Shown: positions 60,522 through 64,000 of the stretch, one piece after another
Position numbering within the stretch: the first letter of the stretch is position 1
Layout of the letters: every line of letters begins with the position of its first letter
Assembly: GCF_000178855.1 (NCBI RefSeq)
Contig: NZ_ADVG01000003.1
Coordinates: 744,001-808,000, forward strand
DNA from: Ktedonobacter racemifer DSM 44963
GTDB lineage: Bacteria > Chloroflexota > Ktedonobacteria > Ktedonobacterales > Ktedonobacteraceae
Direction of reading: 5' to 3'
Length of the DNA: 64,000 nucleotides
Position numbers and translations under genes: made by a program
Notes under the pieces: model-generated
Databases searched by the model: none
Seen by the model: only the letters and a program-made list of their open reading frames with translations
What the model was told of the DNA's origin: nothing

Positions 60522-60995
60522 ATGAATCCGGCTATCGTCCTCGACTTCGTGACCTTGTTCTTCGCCGGTATCTTAGCTGGCGCACTTTTCGTCATTGACT
60601 ACGGTGTGGGGCACGCAATCGCCGCCATCCTGGACGAACAGTCGCAGATCCAGATACGCCAAACCTTGATACGAAGCCTGCGTATATTGATGCCTGTCAT
60701 CTTTATTCTGACGATCCTCCTGGGAGTTGCCATAACAGTTCTAGATGGGTTCGATCAGGGCTTTGCCTTCCGCTTAACGGGACTGCTTGTTGTGCTCAGC
60801 AGCTTTGTGCTCGCCCTCATCGGCACGGCCCCCATCAACGCAGCCGTGCTCACCTGGCAGCCTGGTGCACCACCGAAGAATTGGCAGGCTCTGGTCAGCC
60901 GGTGGGAGCGACTCGATAGGGCTCGTACGTGGGTAGCGATCATGGCGTTTGCGCTCTTCTTAACGGCCACGGCACTCAAGCTGACCGTTCATTGA
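60522..60995 (+). CDS. DUF1772-like membrane protein
   Basis: A 157-residue protein with four transmembrane helices (about 8-28, 52-75, 82-104 and 132-152). The overall build (GALFVIDYGVGHAI, and TAPINAAVLTWQPGAPPKNW with ARTWVAI) fits the DUF1772/anthrone-oxygenase-like family. Related small proteins sit next to flavin monooxygenases. GGGGAAAAGAGGC precedes the ATG. It is co-regulated with the monooxygenase behind it. Confidence 0.78.
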   Translation: MNPAIVLDFVTLFFAGILAGALFVIDYGVGHAIAAILDEQSQIQIRQTLIRSLRILMPVIFILTILLGVAITVLDGFDQGFAFRLTGLLVVLSSFVLALIGTAPINAAVLTWQPGAPPKNWQALVSRWERLDRARTWVAIMAFALFLTATALKLTVH

Positions 60996-61016
60996 CCTTT
61001 GAGAAAGTAGACATAA

Positions 61017-61028
61017 ACGATATATCGT
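61017..61028. promoter_or_regulatory. Third ACGATATATCGT operator
   Basis: Perfect palindrome 26 bp before the TTG start of the FAD monooxygenase gene. It shows that the second gene has its own control site. Confidence 0.7.
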
Positions 61029-61053
61029 TCATAACAGAAAGGAAAATACTCTA

Positions 61054-62184
61054 TTGGAAAAAGACATAACTATTATCGGCGCGGGCCTTGGTGGTCTCAC
61101 CCTCGCCAGTGTGCTGCATAGGCACGGTATTGACGCCACGATTTACGAGCTTGAAGCAACGGCTACGGCCCGTCATCAGGGAAGCGTCCTGGACATGCAC
61201 GAAGAATCGGGTCAGCTTGCCTTACGGAAGGCTGGACTTTTTGAGGCTTTTAGAGAGATTGTCATTCCAAGTGGCGATGACATGCGTATTCTTGACAAGA
61301 CCGGGACCGTTCGCTGGGAAGACAGTGGTAACGATACTCGACCAGAGGTTGATCGCGGGGCGCTGCGCGACATCTTGTTACAATCACTGCCAGCTCACAC
61401 CATTCATTGGGGAAGCAAAGTGACCAATGTTGTCAAACTGGAAGGTGGAAGACATGAGGTAACGCTGGCAAGTGGAGAGACGTTTACGACAGCGTTGTTG
61501 ATCGGCGCGGATGGTGCCTGGTCAAAAGTCAGGCCGTTGCTTTCAGACGCGCAACCGATCTACTTAGGTATCTCATTCGTTGAAGCTCATCTCCTTGATG
61601 CAGATGTGCATCATCCTGAGAGCGCTGCCCTGGTTGGACACGGCTCGATGTTTGCGCTGTCCGACGAAAAGGGGCTGATTACGCACCGAGACGGCGAGGG
61701 GCGGATCAATGTCTATATTGCGCTGAAGACTCCCGAGCTCTGGGCGGCTTCCAATGGGATCGACTTTCGTGATACTGAGGCAGCTAAGCATTGGCTACTC
61801 AACCACTTTACTGGCTGGAATGACCAGTTACGCGCCCTCATTACTGAGAGTGATGCAAATTTTATTCCTCGCTCCATCTACACACTGCCAGTTGGTCACC
61901 GTTGGGAACGTACCCCTGGGGTAACTTTGCTTGGCGATGCCGCTCACCTGATGTCACCGTTCGCTGGCGAGGGTGCCAATCTCGCCATGCTTGACGGTGC
62001 AGAATTGGCAGAAACCATTCTTGCTCATCCAGACGACATAGAAACAGCTCTCGCACTCTATGAAGAAGCGTCATTTCCTCGCAGCGAAGCCGCCGCTGCT
62101 GCATCCGCAAGCAATCTCGCCATCAGCTTCCACTCCGATGCGCCTCAAGGCATGCTTGATCTGATGGCTCGTTATGCTCACTAG
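61054..62184 (+). CDS. FAD-dependent monooxygenase (TetX/PHBH-like)
   Basis: A 376-residue flavoprotein hydroxylase. GAGLGGLTLASVLHRHG is the dinucleotide-binding motif, LLIGADGAWSKVRPLL the DG motif, and TLLGDAAHLMSPFAGEGANLAM the GD motif that binds FAD ribose. It hydroxylates an aromatic or a polyketide such as tetracycline with NAD(P)H. TTG start with GAAAGGAAAA before it. With the DUF1772 protein it forms an inducible detoxification-type pair under the AACGATATATCGTT repressor (inference). Confidence 0.9.
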   Translation: MEKDITIIGAGLGGLTLASVLHRHGIDATIYELEATATARHQGSVLDMHEESGQLALRKAGLFEAFREIVIPSGDDMRILDKTGTVRWEDSGNDTRPEVDRGALRDILLQSLPAHTIHWGSKVTNVVKLEGGRHEVTLASGETFTTALLIGADGAWSKVRPLLSDAQPIYLGISFVEAHLLDADVHHPESAALVGHGSMFALSDEKGLITHRDGEGRINVYIALKTPELWAASNGIDFRDTEAAKHWLLNHFTGWNDQLRALITESDANFIPRSIYTLPVGHRWERTPGVTLLGDAAHLMSPFAGEGANLAMLDGAELAETILAHPDDIETALALYEEASFPRSEAAAAASASNLAISFHSDAPQGMLDLMARYAH

Positions 62185-62256
62185 GAAGGTTAGTTTTCAA
62201 AAGCATAGCCAAACCATGTTATATAAGCGCGTGCTTTAACAGCGTTGTGCCATTCG

Positions 62257-62652
62257 CTAGTGACGCCCTTTTAGCTTGCGCCACCCGCCCGCGCGGTTAT
62301 TGGCGATAATGGCTTTAAAGAGGTTCAAAAGAGCGCGCTCGTTGATGGTTTCGCCCTGACGGACTTGAATCGCCCGCGCTGTCAGGTTCCCTTGTCCCTG
62401 GTTAATAATGCCCTCGGGATCGGGCGCTATGGGATCGTAGATGAAAATGTTGAGATGATCCTTCGCTCCCAGCAGCGCGCATATATTGCCATTCAGCGTA
62501 AAATAAGGCTGCCTGGTGCGCTTGATGGTCTCAATCACCTCCGGATCGGCGGCGTGCACCAGGTCTCGTACCTGGCGGCAAATATCCTGCTGCCAGCCAG
62601 GGAGAGTATGAATGTATTCGTCGATGCGGGAGTCTGTCTGGTATGTACTCAT
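62257..62652 (-). CDS. DUF1801 (YdhG-like) protein
   Basis: A 131-residue protein of the DUF1801 family (iron-chaperone-like fold). DEYIHTLPGWQQDICRQVRDLVHAADPEVIETIKRTRQPYF is typical, followed by KDHLNIFIYD. Function is not established for the family. Convergent with the monooxygenase gene; its C-terminus is rich in basic residues (WRKLKGRH). Confidence 0.8.
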   Translation of the reverse strand: MSTYQTDSRIDEYIHTLPGWQQDICRQVRDLVHAADPEVIETIKRTRQPYFTLNGNICALLGAKDHLNIFIYDPIAPDPEGIINQGQGNLTARAIQVRQGETINERALLNLFKAIIANNRAGGWRKLKGRH

Positions 62653-62787
62653 GGAGTTATGATACCACGAATCAAGCTACTTCTGTTTGCGCCAGCTTTT
62701 TATTAATTCGTTTAATTTATCAGCAAAAGTATGTCAGAGCCATTCTTCATATCATTTACCCCGACGCTGTGAAGCACGCGTATACTT

Positions 62788-63666
62788 TTAGGAAAAGTCG
62801 CTGGCGTGATCAATTGCCCATTCTTTATAGGTATGTGCCGGGGCGCTGGTGATCTCTTCTACTATGGACGAGATTGGCTCTGGTTCCCTGACGAATCCCG
62901 CCCAGGCGTTGAGCATGCCATCTACCATCGCGGGCGGCAATTGGGTAAGCATCTGCTGCCGGATAACTTCGGGCGAGATCTCTTCATAACGCAATGGACG
63001 CCCAATAGCCTCGCCAATAGCCTGCACCTGTTCTGTCTGAGTGAGTACCTGCGGGCCAGTCAGGATATATCTCGCCCCGTTATGTGTATCGCTGGTCAAG
63101 GCCCGAACCGCCACCGCTGCCACGTCTTTCTCATGAATTAGTGACCTGGCAGCCGCGGCATAGGGCCAGCGCACAATATCGCCAGAGCGAATCTGTTGCG
63201 CCCAACCCAGTGTGTTCGTCGCGAGTCCACTGATACGCAGGAAGGTCCAATCCAGGCCAGATCCTTCGATCAGCCTCTCGATAGTGGCGTGAAAGTCGGT
63301 GATCGGGTCAGCCTGTTGCGTGAGATCTTTTTGTATACTCATCGATGAGAGATACACAACGCGCCCGGTGGAATTCTTCAGCGCATCTAGAACCGTTGGT
63401 GCCAGGCTGACAGGCAAGCCGGGCCAGACCAGGAATACTGACTCAACGCCCTCTAAGCTCTCGGCTAGAGTGTCTGGAGCAGCAAAATCTCCACGCACAG
63501 CCTCGACCCCGCCTGGTAAATCAGCAGAGCCGGGATTGCGCACCAGCGCCCGAACAGGCGCGCCCATGTCCAGCAACTGAGACACAACATGTCGACCGAC
63601 GTTGCCAGTCGCCCCTGTAACCAGAATAGTTTTTCTCTCTGAAAATCCATTTCCATTTATGCTCAT
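62788..63666 (-). CDS. NmrA-like NAD(P)-binding protein
   Basis: A 292-residue atypical short-chain dehydrogenase. ILVTGATGNVGRHVVSQLLDMG is the Rossmann loop with GATGNVG; VRALVRNP and VEAVRGDFAAPDTL follow as in NmrA/QOR2 quinone-sensing or reducing proteins. No Tyr-x-x-x-Lys catalytic pair is obvious, so a regulatory or reductase role stays open. ATG 63666; a GTG lies 9 nt upstream. Single gene. Confidence 0.88.
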   Translation of the reverse strand: MSINGNGFSERKTILVTGATGNVGRHVVSQLLDMGAPVRALVRNPGSADLPGGVEAVRGDFAAPDTLAESLEGVESVFLVWPGLPVSLAPTVLDALKNSTGRVVYLSSMSIQKDLTQQADPITDFHATIERLIEGSGLDWTFLRISGLATNTLGWAQQIRSGDIVRWPYAAAARSLIHEKDVAAVAVRALTSDTHNGARYILTGPQVLTQTEQVQAIGEAIGRPLRYEEISPEVIRQQMLTQLPPAMVDGMLNAWAGFVREPEPISSIVEEITSAPAHTYKEWAIDHASDFS

Positions 63667-63887
63667 CTTACACACACGTCTCTCTCTTTATAGCCTTTAA
63701 GGAAAGCTTGGCCTCGTTACAAAAAGAGTGTAAGGCACAAATGAACATCCAGCATTGTCTGAAAGGCCAGTCATTCCCCTGTCCATTAGAGCGGTACGCT
63801 GTGGTATAGAGTTGAGGGTGGTCTGGCTCCAAACTTCAGGAGTGTCCCCGAAGCCAGTCCAAACAAATTGGCGATGAATGAGCTACC

Positions 63888-64000
63888 CTAAGAATCAAGC
63901 GTCATAAACAGCGCATTGAGCCCTTCAGCCAGGAGTGGGTGGGTGAACGTGCCTTCTTTTAAGGCTGTGTAGGGCAACTTCCCCATCATTGCCACCTGGA
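63888..64000 (-). CDS. C-terminus of a flavoprotein disulfide oxidoreductase (runs off the window)
   Basis: The last 36 codons on the minus strand, QVAMMGKLPYTALKEGTFTH, followed by PLLAEGLNALFMTLDS and a stop. This matches the dimer-interface end of pyridine-nucleotide disulfide oxidoreductases (mercuric-reductase-like), with its LPYT and THPLLAEGLN segments. The active-site cysteines and the FAD domain lie beyond the right edge. Confidence 0.75.
   Translation of the reverse strand, partial: QVAMMGKLPYTALKEGTFTHPLLAEGLNALFMTLDS

Overview
The window looks like chromosomal DNA of a large-genome, GC-moderate soil bacterium, most probably of the Ktedonobacteria (Chloroflexota). This is inferred from the gene style, not from a marker gene: many phosphotransferase-like and GNAT enzymes, a NACHT ATPase and a STAND/TPR ATPase, a WD40 membrane protein beside an ECF sigma factor, a Ser/Thr kinase with a zinc ribbon, and many TnpB elements and small repeats. 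There is no rRNA or tRNA gene.

Layout. 1-5.2 kb: start of a cytochrome P450, its TetR-type regulator with two tandem palindromic operators, two kinase-like phosphotransferases and a GNAT enzyme. 5.2-8.2 kb: an RpiR/SIS regulator, a metallophosphoesterase and an EamA exporter around a divergent promoter region carrying four GAAA-N5-TTTC sites. 8.4-13.6 kb: EXORDIUM-like protein, DUF4129 membrane protein, L-rhamnose mutarotase and glutamine-dependent NAD synthetase. 13.7-18.5 kb: a STAND/TPR ATPase gene broken by an IS630 element and by an antisense, ORF-less group II intron. 18.6-28.2 kb: double GNAT, MFS exporter with a leader peptide, polysaccharide deacetylase, serine hydrolase, sugar isomerase, carboxylesterase and GH20 hexosaminidase. 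28.3-30.5 kb: an IS607-type element with a frameshifted tnpB. 30.5-34.8 kb: AraC regulator, PhyH dioxygenase, phosphotransferase, GNAT and a zinc-ribbon protein. 35-36.2 kb: IS110 element. 37-38.4 kb: GT39-type glycosyltransferase. 38.7-44.4 kb: an isolated island of phage-head-like genes, including a prohead protease-scaffold-capsid fusion with a nested start site. 44.5-51.2 kb: pseudo-receiver, SpoU methyltransferase, membrane protein, WD40 protein with ECF sigma, NACHT ATPase. 51.3-53.2 kb: a GNAT gene split by a TnpB element whose insertion can be undone on paper. 53.3-64 kb: MFS exporter, solo TnpB, K+ channel, Ser/Thr kinase (frameshifted), amidase, a DUF1772/FAD-monooxygenase operon with an operator filling its promoter spacer, DUF1801, NmrA-like protein and the end of a flavoprotein oxidoreductase.

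Two kinds of repeats cut across all regions. At least eleven long, nearly perfect hairpins (22-38 bp arms, loops of 0-3 nt) differ in sequence from one another but share their architecture, and about half follow a short conserved leader; they sit at gene ends. A second family is a ~170-190 bp MITE-like palindrome with ends GGTAGGGACCAGCTTTAGCG, present in three copies plus a remnant. Most genes are transcribed singly or in pairs. Three genes (tnpB of the IS607 element, capsid fusion, kinase) carry a single +1 frameshift; read errors and real decay cannot be told apart here.
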